DNA from: Aeromonas enteropelogenes
GTDB lineage: Bacteria; Pseudomonadota; Gammaproteobacteria; Enterobacterales; Aeromonadaceae
Length of the DNA stretch: 64,000 bases
Assembly (NCBI RefSeq): GCF_000819845.1
Contig: NZ_CDCG01000037.1
Span: 117,313 to 181,312 of the forward strand
Direction: 5' to 3'
The stretch's first letter is position 1. Every line of letters begins with the position of its first letter. The notes beneath the pieces were generated by a model. The model did no database searches and had not been told where the DNA came from. It worked only from the letters and a program-made list of their open reading frames with translations. Positions 54,265 through 63,452 of this stretch are shown one piece after another. The position numbers were made by a program, and so were the translations under genes.

Positions 54265-57200
54265 TTATGGGGTGAGCACAAGCTCACGGCAGATCAGGGT
54301 AAACAGATGCCCCTTGTCATGGGCCGGGTTGAGGGTAAGCAGCTCGCCAAGGGTCTGCTCGCAGGCCTCCCGCTGTCCCAGCCCCAGCTGGCCGAGCGCC
54401 CGCACCAGCAGGCAGTGCTGGCGGTGTTGCTGCTGCGGATCGTCGTCGAGCACGATGAGATCCGGCAGCGAGACGGCAAAGAAATCCGCCTCCACGGGGG
54501 CCTTCATGGCCTCTTCAGCCCAGGCCACCATGCCCTCAAACAGTCGCTCAGCCTCCTGCCCCCGGCCAAGCTGCACCAGCGCCATCCCCCGATAGAAGAG
54601 GTAATCCACCGGCTGATCGTTGTAGTAACGGCTCGCACCCAACCCGGCCTGACCGAGGCAGGCCTGCTGCAGGCACTGGCTTGCCAGGCTCTGGTCGTCA
54701 CAGGCGAGATGACAGAGCGCCAGCAGGTAGTGGATGTCGTTGTCGGTTTGCCCCACCAGACGCCCCTCCCCCAGGTTGAGGGGATAGTGCAGCCCCTGTT
54801 GCAGCAGTGAAATGGCCTCCTGGTGCCGTCCTGCTGCCATCAGGGCCAGGGCCCGGCGCTGCTGGTTGATGAGGTACTGGCCGGTCACCTTGCCCTCGCC
54901 CCCCTCCCAGGGGTGGAACTCGCGCAGCCGCAATATCTCGGCCGCGGCTTCCAGCCGATGAGTGATGTGGTAGAGGCTGAGCAGCTCGGCGGTCAGATCG
55001 TCGCGCTTGAGAGCGACCGCCCGGTGCGCCTCCAGCAGGGCCAGCCGCTCTGCGGGGGCCATGGCGCAGCGCTTGTGCAGCTGATCGAGCTCGAACAGCA
55101 GGCGGGCATCGTCCGGCTTGAGGGCAAAGGCGCGGCTCAGGCACTGTTCTGCTGCCGCCAGATCGCCGCCCTTGTTGAAGTGATGGATGCCAAGGTTGCG
55201 CCAGGCCGCGGCAAACTCGGGGGCCTGCTCGCACACCGATTGCCACAGGGCGACCGCCTGCTGGTAGTTGCGCTTGCTGTAGTGAAAGCAGCCCAGCAGA
55301 TAGCGGGCAAACCAGCTGTGTGGCAACCGCTCGAGCATGGCCACCTCCCCCAGGGTGTTGGGAAAGCGTACCCGGCGACCCAGGGCCTGCTCGGCCCGCC
55401 GCAACAGCGCCTCCTGCTGCGCCCCTTGTGGTTGCAGGCTGGCCTGAAACAAGAGCGGCAGGCTCTCTTCCACCGGCAGGGCCTGCAGCAGTTGGCGAGC
55501 CAGTTCGGGGCGCCCCAGCTCAAGCAAGGCACTCGTGAGGAAGCAGAGATTGACCCCGCGCCCATTGCAAAGACGTGCCAGCGCCTCGAGATCCGCCGCC
55601 TGCTCGCTCCCCAGCCAGCGCAGGAACGCCAGCTGGTAGTGAAGAGGGTGGCGCGCCTGCTGCTGGTCGAGATAGGCAAGTGCCGCTTCCCGCTCGCCGC
55701 ACTCCAGCAGCGCCAACCCCTTGAGGGCAATGGCGCCATAGTGGGTGCCATTGACCGCGAGACTCCTCTCGACAAACTGCAGCGCCTGCGCGGGGTCCCG
55801 GCGCACCATGGCGATGCGGGCCAACCCGAAGAAGCCGCTGTCACGGCAGTTGCCACTCCAGGTCGCCTTGTGGAAGTCATCGAAAGCGGCGTCGAGCCGA
55901 CCGAGGCGCTCCTCGATATGGGCGCGCAGCAGGCTCCCCTTGCCGCACTGGGGGTTCTTGTTGAGGCGATGGGCCCGGGCCAGCGCCCGATTGGCATACT
56001 CCAGCGCCTGCTCATAGTTGGCGCGGTTGTATTCGAGGGTCGCCAGCGCCAGGTTGCAGCGATAGTCGCCGCTGTCGATCTCCAGCGCCCGCAGGTAGTA
56101 ATCAAAGGGAGAGCGGCTGGCGTGCAGGTACTGCTCCAGATGCTGACCGATGAAATAGAGCTCGTCGACCGAGTCGAGATTGGCGGCAGGTGCAGGGGCC
56201 GTGGCCGGATCCGGCAGCGCCTCGCCTGCCGGCTGGTGTTCGAGGTAGCTCAGGATCGTCTGATCGTGCTCATCAAGCAGGCTCACCCGCAGGCGCCCTT
56301 CACTGCTCGCTGTGCTCTCTTCCAGCCAGGCCTGGCCCGGCTGCAATTCAAGGGCTTTCGTGAACAGTACGCCGTGCTCGTCGCTCACCTCGACACGGGC
56401 ATTGGATAGCGGTGCCACCGCATAGACGCCGCACAAGAACCCGCCATCGGTGCGCTCCAGCTTGAGGGCGGCGCGGGTGTTGGCGTTTTGCACAGTGCCC
56501 AAGGTGTTGTAGGGCAGGAAGTGCTGGACGAACACCTTCTCTTCACCCGCATCCAGCCAGGTAAAGTCGGGCTGGTTGTCGGTATAGACCCCGGTCATCA
56601 GCTCGATATAGGGGCCATTGTCATCGGTCAGGTTGCGATCCCAGGCAAGGCCGAAATCACAGTTGCCCCAGGTCCACTGCTTCTTGCCTGGGGAGACGTG
56701 GTGATCCGCCACATGCAAAAGCCCGCCCTGTTCGTCATGGCTGTAGGCGCCGACAAAGTCGTAGTCGGATTTGTCCGCCATGTAGGAGGTGGGCACCGGA
56801 ATGTTGCGATAGCGGGAGATATCGACTCCGCTCGAGTAGTCCACCTTGTAGTAGGTGCCACGGGCGATGGGGAAGGCGCTGACATCGCGCTTGCCGTGGT
56901 CATAGACGGCGGTCACATCCGGCGGGAAGACACTCTGGTGATCATCTCCCCCTTTGACTGCCGGGTTGGACCACCAGAGGAAGTGGCGCGGCGTGTCGTT
57001 GCCGTTGAACACCTTGCCGGTGATCTCGATAAGCGCCCTGTCTGGATAGAGGGTAAAACCGGCCATCACCTGCAAGCCACGCATCGCCTCCACCTCGCCG
57101 AGCCAGACGGTCCTGGCTCCGCCCTCGCGCTCCTGGATGGTGAAGTCCACCGGCATGAAGGTGGTGGGCCTGTGGTGCTGTGGCCAGTTGAACTCGATCC

Positions 57201-57543
57201 CGCCGGAGATCCAGGGACCCACCAGCCCCACCAGGGCGGGTTTGATCACCTCGTTGTAGTAGACAAAATCCCGCTGCATCACCTTGTCATAGGCGCGGTG
57301 GATGCGGCCCCCCAGCTCGGGCAGCAGCATCACCTTGATGAAGTCGTTCTCCAGCCAGATCGCCTGATAGGGCTTCATCTGCTTCTGCCCGGTGAGGGTA
57401 TCTATCACGCCATAGGGGTAGACGGCTCCCGAGGAGCCCTGATAGACCCGCTTCTCGAGGAACATTGGGTTGGGATCTTCGGGGCCAACCTCGTAGGTCG
57501 GCAGGGTGACGGTTTCTTCCCAGACTCGTACATCCGATCTCAT
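54265..57543 (-). CDS. DUF5107/tetratricopeptide-repeat protein, 1092 residues
   Basis: A large cytoplasmic protein (no signal peptide). Residues about 20-350 are a DUF5107 domain, of the galactose-mutarotase-like sandwich type: AIWLENDFIKVMLLPELGGRIHRAYDKVMQRDFVYYNEVIKPALVGLVGPWISGGIEFNWPQHHRPTTFMP. A short beta region follows (about 360-430). From about 470 to the end come many TPR helices (YYLRALEIDSGDYRCNLALATLEYNRANYEQALEYANRAL). It is first in an operon with a sugar porter and epimerase and divergent from a ROK regulator. Function is not established; a sugar-binding or glycosidase-like role with a protein-binding scaffold is my inference. Confidence 0.85.
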   Translation of the reverse strand: MRSDVRVWEETVTLPTYEVGPEDPNPMFLEKRVYQGSSGAVYPYGVIDTLTGQKQMKPYQAIWLENDFIKVMLLPELGGRIHRAYDKVMQRDFVYYNEVIKPALVGLVGPWISGGIEFNWPQHHRPTTFMPVDFTIQEREGGARTVWLGEVEAMRGLQVMAGFTLYPDRALIEITGKVFNGNDTPRHFLWWSNPAVKGGDDHQSVFPPDVTAVYDHGKRDVSAFPIARGTYYKVDYSSGVDISRYRNIPVPTSYMADKSDYDFVGAYSHDEQGGLLHVADHHVSPGKKQWTWGNCDFGLAWDRNLTDDNGPYIELMTGVYTDNQPDFTWLDAGEEKVFVQHFLPYNTLGTVQNANTRAALKLERTDGGFLCGVYAVAPLSNARVEVSDEHGVLFTKALELQPGQAWLEESTASSEGRLRVSLLDEHDQTILSYLEHQPAGEALPDPATAPAPAANLDSVDELYFIGQHLEQYLHASRSPFDYYLRALEIDSGDYRCNLALATLEYNRANYEQALEYANRALARAHRLNKNPQCGKGSLLRAHIEERLGRLDAAFDDFHKATWSGNCRDSGFFGLARIAMVRRDPAQALQFVERSLAVNGTHYGAIALKGLALLECGEREAALAYLDQQQARHPLHYQLAFLRWLGSEQAADLEALARLCNGRGVNLCFLTSALLELGRPELARQLLQALPVEESLPLLFQASLQPQGAQQEALLRRAEQALGRRVRFPNTLGEVAMLERLPHSWFARYLLGCFHYSKRNYQQAVALWQSVCEQAPEFAAAWRNLGIHHFNKGGDLAAAEQCLSRAFALKPDDARLLFELDQLHKRCAMAPAERLALLEAHRAVALKRDDLTAELLSLYHITHRLEAAAEILRLREFHPWEGGEGKVTGQYLINQQRRALALMAAGRHQEAISLLQQGLHYPLNLGEGRLVGQTDNDIHYLLALCHLACDDQSLASQCLQQACLGQAGLGASRYYNDQPVDYLFYRGMALVQLGRGQEAERLFEGMVAWAEEAMKAPVEADFFAVSLPDLIVLDDDPQQQHRQHCLLVRALGQLGLGQREACEQTLGELLTLNPAHDKGHLFTLICRELVLTP

Positions 57544-57659
57544 CTATCTCGCCTCACTCAACATTAATTAGTAAACGTTTCGATGAGGCCAGTTTAGAAT
57601 AGGGTTTTCAGTGATTTTCGCTCAAAGATCACGCAATACAGTAAGCGGGGTTTAGTGAA
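57544..57659. promoter_or_regulatory. Divergent control region between DUF5107 and the ROK regulator
   Basis: A 116-base AT-rich gap with the palindrome AAACGTTT at 57573-57580 flanked by TAGT and CGAT. It must hold both promoters and probably the ROK protein's operator. Promoter boxes are not assigned. Confidence 0.45.
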
Positions 57660-58859
57660 ATGAGACACGCCGGCTTGAACAATCAGAAGGTCCGCCACCA
57701 CAACAAACAGGTGCTGCTGGCCCTGCTCTACCAGCTCAAGGAGGCGAGCAAGTCCACCCTGGCCCGCCATTGCGAACTCTCCATCCCGGCGGTCAGCAAG
57801 ATCCTCGACGAACTGGTCGCCGACGGCGCCATCAGCCACAGCGAGCAGAATCTCTCCGCGCGCGGCATCAGTGGCGGCAGCTACCGCATCGCCAGCGGCC
57901 AGGGGGCGATCCTCTGCCTCAACATCAGTCCCACCAGCCTGGAGAGCATACTGGTGGACAATCTGATCACCCCGCTCGACGACTACGCAGGTCAGAAAAT
58001 CTCGCCGCAAACGCCGGAGGAGTTACTGAGCCTGATTGAAGCCTGCTACTACCAGCACAAGCGCCGCCACAAGGGTGTGGCGATCCGCCTGGCGCTGGCG
58101 ATACATGGCCAAGTCAACCCGGCCACCGGGGTCTCCCAGACCATGCCGCAGGCCCCCTGGCATGCACCGGTCGAACTCAAGTATCTGCTGGAAGAGCGCC
58201 TCGGCTGCGAGGTGATGGTGGATAACGATTGCATCATGCTGGCCCTGGCGCAGAAGTGGCAGGGCCGGGAAGCAAACGGGGATTTTTGCGTCATCAACGT
58301 CGACTACGGCATAGGTTCGGCCTTTATCATCAACGGCCAGGTCTACCGGGGCGCCCTGTTTGGCAGCGGCCAGATAGGCCACACCATCATCAACCCGGAT
58401 GGCAGCGCCTGTGCCTGCGGCCGTTACGGCTGTCTGGAGACGGTCGCCTCCCTCTTTGCCATCAAGAAGCGCGCCCGGGTGTTTCTCAAACAGCAGGCCA
58501 GTGCCGATAACCCGGCGCCGGAAGGCGGAGAGCTCGACACGGTCCGTTTGCTCGCCCTCTACCATCAGGGGGATGTCATGATCCGAACCCTGGTCGATGA
58601 AGGGGCCCGCGCCATCGGCCTGAGTCTCTACAACTTCCTCAATATCCTCAACATCAACCGCATCTGGCTCTATGGCCGCAGCTGCCAATTTGGCGAGCCA
58701 TGGCTGCAGACCATCGTCCACCAGACCGGCGCCAATCCGTTCGATTGCAGCGATGCGGTCAACGCCACCCACATCTGCTTCGGCGAACTCACCCGCCCCC
58801 AGCAGGTGATGGGGATTGGTTATCTCTATGTGGAGCAAGCCCTGGAAACCCACGCATAG
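57660..58859 (+). CDS. ROK-family transcriptional regulator (NagC/Mlc-like)
   Basis: A 399-residue regulator. Residues 10-65 form a winged helix (SKSTLARHCELSIPAVSKILDELVADGAI). The sugar-kinase-like domain follows: INVDYGIGSAFIINGQVYRGALFGSGQIGHTIINPDG, then the ROK zinc motif CACGRYGCLETVAS. The catalytic NDANAAA segment reads NDCIMLALA, consistent with a sensor, not a kinase. It is divergent from the DUF5107-porter-epimerase operon, so it most likely represses that operon until a sugar binds. Confidence 0.9.
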   Translation: MRHAGLNNQKVRHHNKQVLLALLYQLKEASKSTLARHCELSIPAVSKILDELVADGAISHSEQNLSARGISGGSYRIASGQGAILCLNISPTSLESILVDNLITPLDDYAGQKISPQTPEELLSLIEACYYQHKRRHKGVAIRLALAIHGQVNPATGVSQTMPQAPWHAPVELKYLLEERLGCEVMVDNDCIMLALAQKWQGREANGDFCVINVDYGIGSAFIINGQVYRGALFGSGQIGHTIINPDGSACACGRYGCLETVASLFAIKKRARVFLKQQASADNPAPEGGELDTVRLLALYHQGDVMIRTLVDEGARAIGLSLYNFLNILNINRIWLYGRSCQFGEPWLQTIVHQTGANPFDCSDAVNATHICFGELTRPQQVMGIGYLYVEQALETHA

Positions 58860-58861
58860 AA

Positions 58862-58894
58862 AAGGGCCGGCTTCACGATGAAGCCAGCCCTTGT
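58862..58894 (-). terminator. Terminator downstream of tRNA-Thr
   Basis: On the minus strand AAGGGC-TGGCTTCA and TGAAGCC-GGCCCTT pair around CG, followed by TTTC. It may also stop the convergent ROK gene transcript. Confidence 0.8.
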
Positions 58895-58898
58895 CATC

Positions 58899-58974
58899 TG
58901 GTGCCGGTAACAGGAGTCGAACCCGCGACCTTCGCATTACGAATGCGCTGCTCTACCAACTGAGCTATACCGGC
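58899..58974 (-). tRNA. tRNA-Thr (anticodon CGU)
   Basis: Minus strand: acceptor GCCGGTA pairs with TACCGGC, followed by A and CCA. The D-arm is AGCTCAGTTGGTAGAGC. The anticodon stem GCGCA/TGCGA is closed around a loop TTCGTAA, giving CGU. The T-arm GCGGG-TTCGACT-CCTGT is present. 76 bases, all invariant positions normal. Confidence 0.97.
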
Positions 58975-59061
58975 CAATGCCTTCAGATTCAGAAAAAACG
59001 GCCTACAAGTCAATCGAGCCAAGACGATTTTATGAGTTGGCTCATGGTGTTACCTGCAAAC

Positions 59062-59802
59062 TTACAAATCGGCGAACTCGGGAATATGGACGCGGCCACG
59101 GCTCTCGAGAAAATCGAGCAAAGCCCGGGGTGAGCGCACCAGGATCCGCTCCTCGGGGAAGCCCGCCTCGGTCACCAGACGGTGACAATGGTCGAAATCC
59201 CCCAGGCTAAAGGCCACGTGGGAGTCAGAGCCAAAGGTGAGATAGGCGCCAAGGTCGCGCGCCGCCTCGACGATGGCGCGGCAGTTGCTTTCACTGCCCG
59301 CACGGGAGTGGCTGAACGAGGAGTTGTTGACCTCCAGCGCCACCCGGTATTCGGCAGCGGCCTTGACTACCGCCTGAATGTCGATGGGAAACGCCGGATT
59401 GCCGGGATGGCTAATCATGTCGACCCGACCACTCTTGATGGCGTTGATCATCGCCTGGGTGTGAGTGGCCTGATCACAGGGGGGAAATACCGGCTCGTGA
59501 AAGCCCGCCATGATCATGTCGAGGCGCGACTCGTAACGCTCGGGGAAGTCTATCTCGCCATCTATGTTCTTGATGTTGGCCTCGATGCCGCGCAGGATGC
59601 CGACCCCGTCCACCACCCGCGGCAGCACATGCAGATTGACGAAATGCCAGAAGTGGGGAGCATCGGCCATGTCCGGTCCATGATCCGTGGTGGCAAACAG
59701 CTTGATCCCCTTGGCCCTGGCGATGGGCAGATAGTCGTGGATGGTGCTGTAGGCGTGGGTACTGGCAACGGTATGAGTGTGGGTATCGACCGGGTACTTC
59801 AT
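59062..59802 (-). CDS. ycdX: PHP-domain phosphatase YcdX-like
   Basis: A 246-residue trinuclear zinc phosphatase of the PHP superfamily. Metal ligands: [56 protein letters not shown] and FGSDSHVAF. In E. coli YcdX is linked to swarming and adenosine/phosphate metabolism, but the physiological substrate is unclear. It stands alone, transcribed away from the psrA-fadE operon. Confidence 0.93.
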   Translation of the reverse strand: MKYPVDTHTHTVASTHAYSTIHDYLPIARAKGIKLFATTDHGPDMADAPHFWHFVNLHVLPRVVDGVGILRGIEANIKNIDGEIDFPERYESRLDMIMAGFHEPVFPPCDQATHTQAMINAIKSGRVDMISHPGNPAFPIDIQAVVKAAAEYRVALEVNNSSFSHSRAGSESNCRAIVEAARDLGAYLTFGSDSHVAFSLGDFDHCHRLVTEAGFPEERILVRSPRALLDFLESRGRVHIPEFADL

Positions 59803-59933
59803 CTTCTCTCCCCTTCAGACTGGAGCCGTCAGCATAACAAAGGGCGGATGTCGGGGCCATGTCGCCCCTTGCCATACTTTGTCACAAAATGACGAGAACC
59901 TGACATAGTCTGGCTGGCGCGGGCTGGCATACT

Positions 59934-60030
59934 GGCACCATCGATGAATGCCTGAACTCGCATCGATAGTTTGCCTCAGGATGAGGAAAACTCACTTTCC
60001 CCACCGTCGCGCCCTGCGGCGGTTTTTTTT
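59934..60030 (+). ncRNA. Candidate small RNA with GGA-loop hairpin and terminator
   Basis: An intergenic segment with three possible stems: ATCGATG/CATCGAT (59940-59967); CCTCA-GGA-TGAGG (59974-59986), which presents GGA in its loop within CAGGATG; and a terminator with eight T. No gene is found on the plus strand upstream of that terminator, so it ends an unannotated transcript. CAGGATG matches the CsrB-type CsrA-binding motif, present once. The 5' end is a guess. Confidence 0.4.
60004..60030 (+). terminator. Rho-independent terminator in an intergenic region
   Basis: CCGTCGC and GCGGCGG (one T-G pair) around a five-base loop, followed by eight T. It has no protein gene before it on this strand for about 1.1 kb. 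Confidence 0.85.
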
Positions 60031-60212
60031 TGCCTGCCGTCCGTTATCGGCAAGGAGCGGGTAAAAAAATGCCCAACTAGCATGAAGCAGGTTGGGCGAG
60101 ACTTAATGTTTAATTGCAGTGGCATAGATATAGAGTCCCGCCGTGCGACTTAAGTTCCCCTTCCGTTGCACTTTTCGCAAAAAACATTTCGCTAACACTT
60201 GTTCACACTCTC

Positions 60213-60257
60213 TTGACACTTGACCTTATGAAACGTACTTTTTAAACATTCGTTTAA
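60213..60257 (+). promoter_or_regulatory. psrA promoter and autoregulatory operator
   Basis: A -35 TTGACA (60213-60218) and a -10 TACTTT (60236-60241) are separated by 17 bases. TTAAAC-ATTC-GTTTAA (60242-60257) covers the expected start of transcription. AAAC-N4-GTTT fits the PsrA/FadR-like operator pattern known from Pseudomonas, so PsrA should repress its own operon. Confidence 0.72.
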
Positions 60258-60269
60258 GTGAGGTGTACA

Positions 60270-60923
60270 GTGAGTAAAATCGATACCAAAAACCGTATTC
60301 TCGATGCCGCGGAAGTGCTGTTTGCCGAGCGGGGATTTGCTGATACCTCTTTGCGCCTGATCACCAGTGAGGCCGACGTCAACCTGGCGTCCGTCAATTA
60401 TCACTTCGGCTCCAAGAAGGAGCTGATCCAGGCGGTGCTCGATCGCTACCTTAGCCTGTTCATGCCGGAACTGGATGCCCGTCTGCGTACCCTGATGGCG
60501 CAGGATCAGCTGAGCCTGCTGCAGGTGTTTGAAAGCTTTGTCGATCCCCTGATGAAACTGGTTGCCGTGCGGGCCAACGGCCCTGCCCTCTTCATGCAGC
60601 TGCTGGGACGCGGTTACATCGACAGCCAGGGCCACCTGCGCCGTTTCATCACCGCCCATTACGGCGCCGTGTTGCAGCGGATCACCCAGGCCATCTCCAA
60701 GGCCAATCCGGCCCTGTCGCCAGCAGATCTCTTCTGGCGCCTGCATTTCACCCTGGGCACCGTCGTGTTCACCATGGCCTCCGCCGATGCCCTGCGCGAC
60801 ATCGCCCAGGCCGATTTTGGCCAGCAGCTCGATGTGGAAGGGCTGGTGCGCAACGTTATTCCTTATCTGGCGTCCGGAGTCGGGGCGCCCGTGGAGTCGA
60901 CCAGGCAGGCCCTGGCCGTGTAA
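60270..60923 (+). CDS. psrA: PsrA-type TetR regulator of fatty-acid oxidation
   Basis: A 217-residue TetR-family repressor. TKNRILDAAEVLFAERGFADTSLRLITSEADVNLASVNYHFGSKKELIQAVLDRYL is very close to Pseudomonas PsrA, and the ligand domain (MQLLGRGYIDSQGHLRRFI, LFWRLHFTLGTVVFTMA) also matches. In that group, long-chain acyl groups release repression. The GTG at 60270 follows GAGG by six bases. It lies 48 bases before fadE, its expected target, with its own operator upstream. Confidence 0.88.
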   Translation: MSKIDTKNRILDAAEVLFAERGFADTSLRLITSEADVNLASVNYHFGSKKELIQAVLDRYLSLFMPELDARLRTLMAQDQLSLLQVFESFVDPLMKLVAVRANGPALFMQLLGRGYIDSQGHLRRFITAHYGAVLQRITQAISKANPALSPADLFWRLHFTLGTVVFTMASADALRDIAQADFGQQLDVEGLVRNVIPYLASGVGAPVESTRQALAV

Positions 60924-60971
60924 CAACCAACAATAAATCAACGGAAACAGTGAAATAGAAGGAACTTCGGT

Positions 60972-63296
60972 ATGATCACATTGCTAATCCTGCTGGTGCT
61001 GGCGATAGCCGTCGTGCTCGGCGTACCCTCCATCCGTAAAAAGGTGGTAACCCGTCCGGTATTCGGCATCTTCAAGAAGATACTGCCGCCCTTGTCGGCC
61101 ACCGAGCGGGAGGCCATGGAAGCCGGCTCCGTCTGGTGGGATGGCGAGTTGTTTCGCGGCAACCCCGACTGGAAAAAGCTGCACGGCTACGGCAAGGCCG
61201 AGCTGACCGCAGAGGAGCAGGCCTTCATCGACAACCAGGTCGAAACTCTGCTCGCCATGGTCGACGACTTCAAGATCGTCAACGAGACCAAGGACCTGCC
61301 GGAGCCTGTGTGGGATTATCTGAAGAAAGAAGGCTTCTTCTCCCTGATCATCCCGAAATCCTATGGCGGCCGCGAGTTCTCCGCGATTGCCAACTCCACC
61401 ATCGTCACCCGTATCGCCACCAAAAGCCTGAGCGTGGCGGTCACCGTCATGGTGCCCAACTCCCTCGGCCCGGGCGAACTGCTGATGCACTATGGTACCC
61501 AGGCCCAGAAGGATTTCTGGCTGCCGGGGCTGGCCAACGGCAAGGAAGTACCCTGCTTCGCCCTGACCGGTCCGGAAGCGGGCTCCGATGCGGGCGCCAT
61601 CCCGGACAAGGGGATCGTCTGCAAGGGCATGTACAAGGGCGAGGAAGTGCTTGGCATTCGCCTGAACTGGAACAAGCGCTACATCACCCTGGCGCCGCGC
61701 GCCACCGTGCTGGGGCTGGCGTTCAAGCTCTATGACCCGGAAAAACTGCTGGGCGACAAGGAAGAGATCGGCATCACCTGTGCGCTGATCCCGACCGATC
61801 ACCCAGGCGTGCGCGTCGGCGATCGCCACTACCCCATGGGGCTGGCGTTCCTCAACGGCCCGACCTTCGGCAAGGATGTGTTCATTCCGCTCGACTGGAT
61901 CATCGGCGGCCCGGATTACGCCGGCCGTGGCTGGCGCATGCTGGTCGAATGCCTCTCCGCCGGTCGCGGCATCTCCCTGCCGGCCCTCGGCACCGCCTGT
62001 GGCCACATGGCGAGTCGCACCGTGGGTGCCTACTCCTACGTGCGCAAGCAGTTCGGCATGTCCATCGGCAAGTTTGAAGGGGTACAAGAAGCGCTGGCCC
62101 GCATCGGCGGCCTCACCTATCAGCTCGAAGGGGCCCGCCGCATGACCGCCGGCTCCCTGGATCTCGGTCAGGCACCGGCCATCGTCACCGCGATTTCCAA
62201 GTACCACATGACCGAAATGGCACGCCAGATCATGGATGACTCCATGGACATCCACGCCGGTCGCGCCATCCAGCTTGGGCCGAAAAACTACACCGGCTAC
62301 GCCTACATGGGCATTCCGGTGGCCATCACGGTGGAAGGGGCCAACATCCTGACCCGCAACCTGATGATCTTCGGCCAGGGTGCCACCCGCTGCCACCCGT
62401 ACGTGTTTGCCGAGCTGGAAGCGGCGGCCGACACCGACGTGGAGCGCGGCCTCGAGAAGTTTGACGCCCTGCTGATGAAGCACATCGCCTTCGGTGCTGG
62501 TAACTTCTTCGGCTCCCTGTTCCAGGGACTGACCCTGGGTCAGTTCAACAGCGCCCCGGTGGCCGGTGAAACCGCCCGCTACTACAAGCAGCTCTCTCGC
62601 ATGAGCAAGGGGCTGGCGCTGTGCGCCGACGTCTCCATGTTGATGCTGGGCGGCGATCTCAAGCGCAAGGAGATGATCTCCGCCCGTCTGGGTGACGTGC
62701 TGAGCCACCTCTACCTGGCCTCTGCTACCCTCAAGCACTACGAGGATCAGGGCCGCATGGTCTCCGATCTGCCGTTCGTGCAGTACGCGGTGGAGCGCAA
62801 CCTCTACCTCATCGGCAAGGCGTTCGAGGGCTTCTTCCAGAACTTCCCGAACAAGGTGGTGGGTGCCGTGCTCAAGCGAGTGGTGTTCCCGTTCGGCGTC
62901 GGTTACAAGATGCCGGCCGATGACCGCTGCCACGCCATCTGCCTGGCCATGATGAAACCGGGTGAGTTTCGCGATCGTCTGACCGCGCTTTGTTATGTTG
63001 GCAAGGACGAAGCAGATCCGGTCGGCCTGATGGAACGCGCCTTCCAGGCCATGGTGGCGGTTCAGCCCTACGAGAAGAAGCTGGTGCAGGCCCAGAAAGA
63101 GGGCAAACTGCCCCGCAAGATGGCCCTGCCGGAGCTGGTTGCCGCTGCCCTGTCCCACGCCATCCTGAGCAAGGATGAAGCGGACAAGCTGCTGGCCGCC
63201 GACGCCCTGCGCTATGAAGCCATCCAGGTGGACAACTTCGCCCCGGGCGAGCTGGAAGGCCTCTCCCAGCCCAACCGGGTCGACAACGCAGCCTGA
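60972..63296 (+). CDS. fadE: Acyl-CoA dehydrogenase FadE
   Basis: First enzyme of fatty-acid beta-oxidation; makes trans-2-enoyl-CoA with FAD. A 774-residue protein with an N-terminal membrane segment (MITLLILLVLAIAVVLGV), the acyl-CoA dehydrogenase core (IPKSYGGREFSAIANS, CFALTGPEAGSDAGAIPD, GRGISLPALGTACGHMASRTVGAYSYVRKQFGMSIGKFEGVQEALARIGGLTY) and DDSMDIHAGRAIQLGPKNYTG. The extra C-terminal domain (about residues 500-774) is typical of the FadE class. Likely co-transcribed with psrA. Confidence 0.95.
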   Translation: MITLLILLVLAIAVVLGVPSIRKKVVTRPVFGIFKKILPPLSATEREAMEAGSVWWDGELFRGNPDWKKLHGYGKAELTAEEQAFIDNQVETLLAMVDDFKIVNETKDLPEPVWDYLKKEGFFSLIIPKSYGGREFSAIANSTIVTRIATKSLSVAVTVMVPNSLGPGELLMHYGTQAQKDFWLPGLANGKEVPCFALTGPEAGSDAGAIPDKGIVCKGMYKGEEVLGIRLNWNKRYITLAPRATVLGLAFKLYDPEKLLGDKEEIGITCALIPTDHPGVRVGDRHYPMGLAFLNGPTFGKDVFIPLDWIIGGPDYAGRGWRMLVECLSAGRGISLPALGTACGHMASRTVGAYSYVRKQFGMSIGKFEGVQEALARIGGLTYQLEGARRMTAGSLDLGQAPAIVTAISKYHMTEMARQIMDDSMDIHAGRAIQLGPKNYTGYAYMGIPVAITVEGANILTRNLMIFGQGATRCHPYVFAELEAAADTDVERGLEKFDALLMKHIAFGAGNFFGSLFQGLTLGQFNSAPVAGETARYYKQLSRMSKGLALCADVSMLMLGGDLKRKEMISARLGDVLSHLYLASATLKHYEDQGRMVSDLPFVQYAVERNLYLIGKAFEGFFQNFPNKVVGAVLKRVVFPFGVGYKMPADDRCHAICLAMMKPGEFRDRLTALCYVGKDEADPVGLMERAFQAMVAVQPYEKKLVQAQKEGKLPRKMALPELVAAALSHAILSKDEADKLLAADALRYEAIQVDNFAPGELEGLSQPNRVDNAA

Positions 63297-63320
63297 GTTC
63301 TTCAGGCAACAGTGTGATAA

Positions 63321-63346
63321 AACAGCCCCGTTCAGGGGCTGTTTTC
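63321..63346 (+). terminator. Terminator after fadE
   Basis: AACAGCCCC and GGGGCTGTT form a nine-base stem with a five-base loop, followed by TTTC. Confidence 0.88.
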
Positions 63347-63452
63347 ATTGATATGAGCAGAGTTTGCGCACTCGAAGCCCTTACGTACAGCCAAGCGGGC
63401 CACAGTTTGCTATCTTGGCGGCCATCACTCGCGTTCAGAGCAATCACAACCC

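Noticed and set aside
60984..63158. Long minus-strand frame opposite fadE
   Set aside because: Antisense shadow of a well-identified gene; the product is His/Gln/Gly-rich and has no domain.
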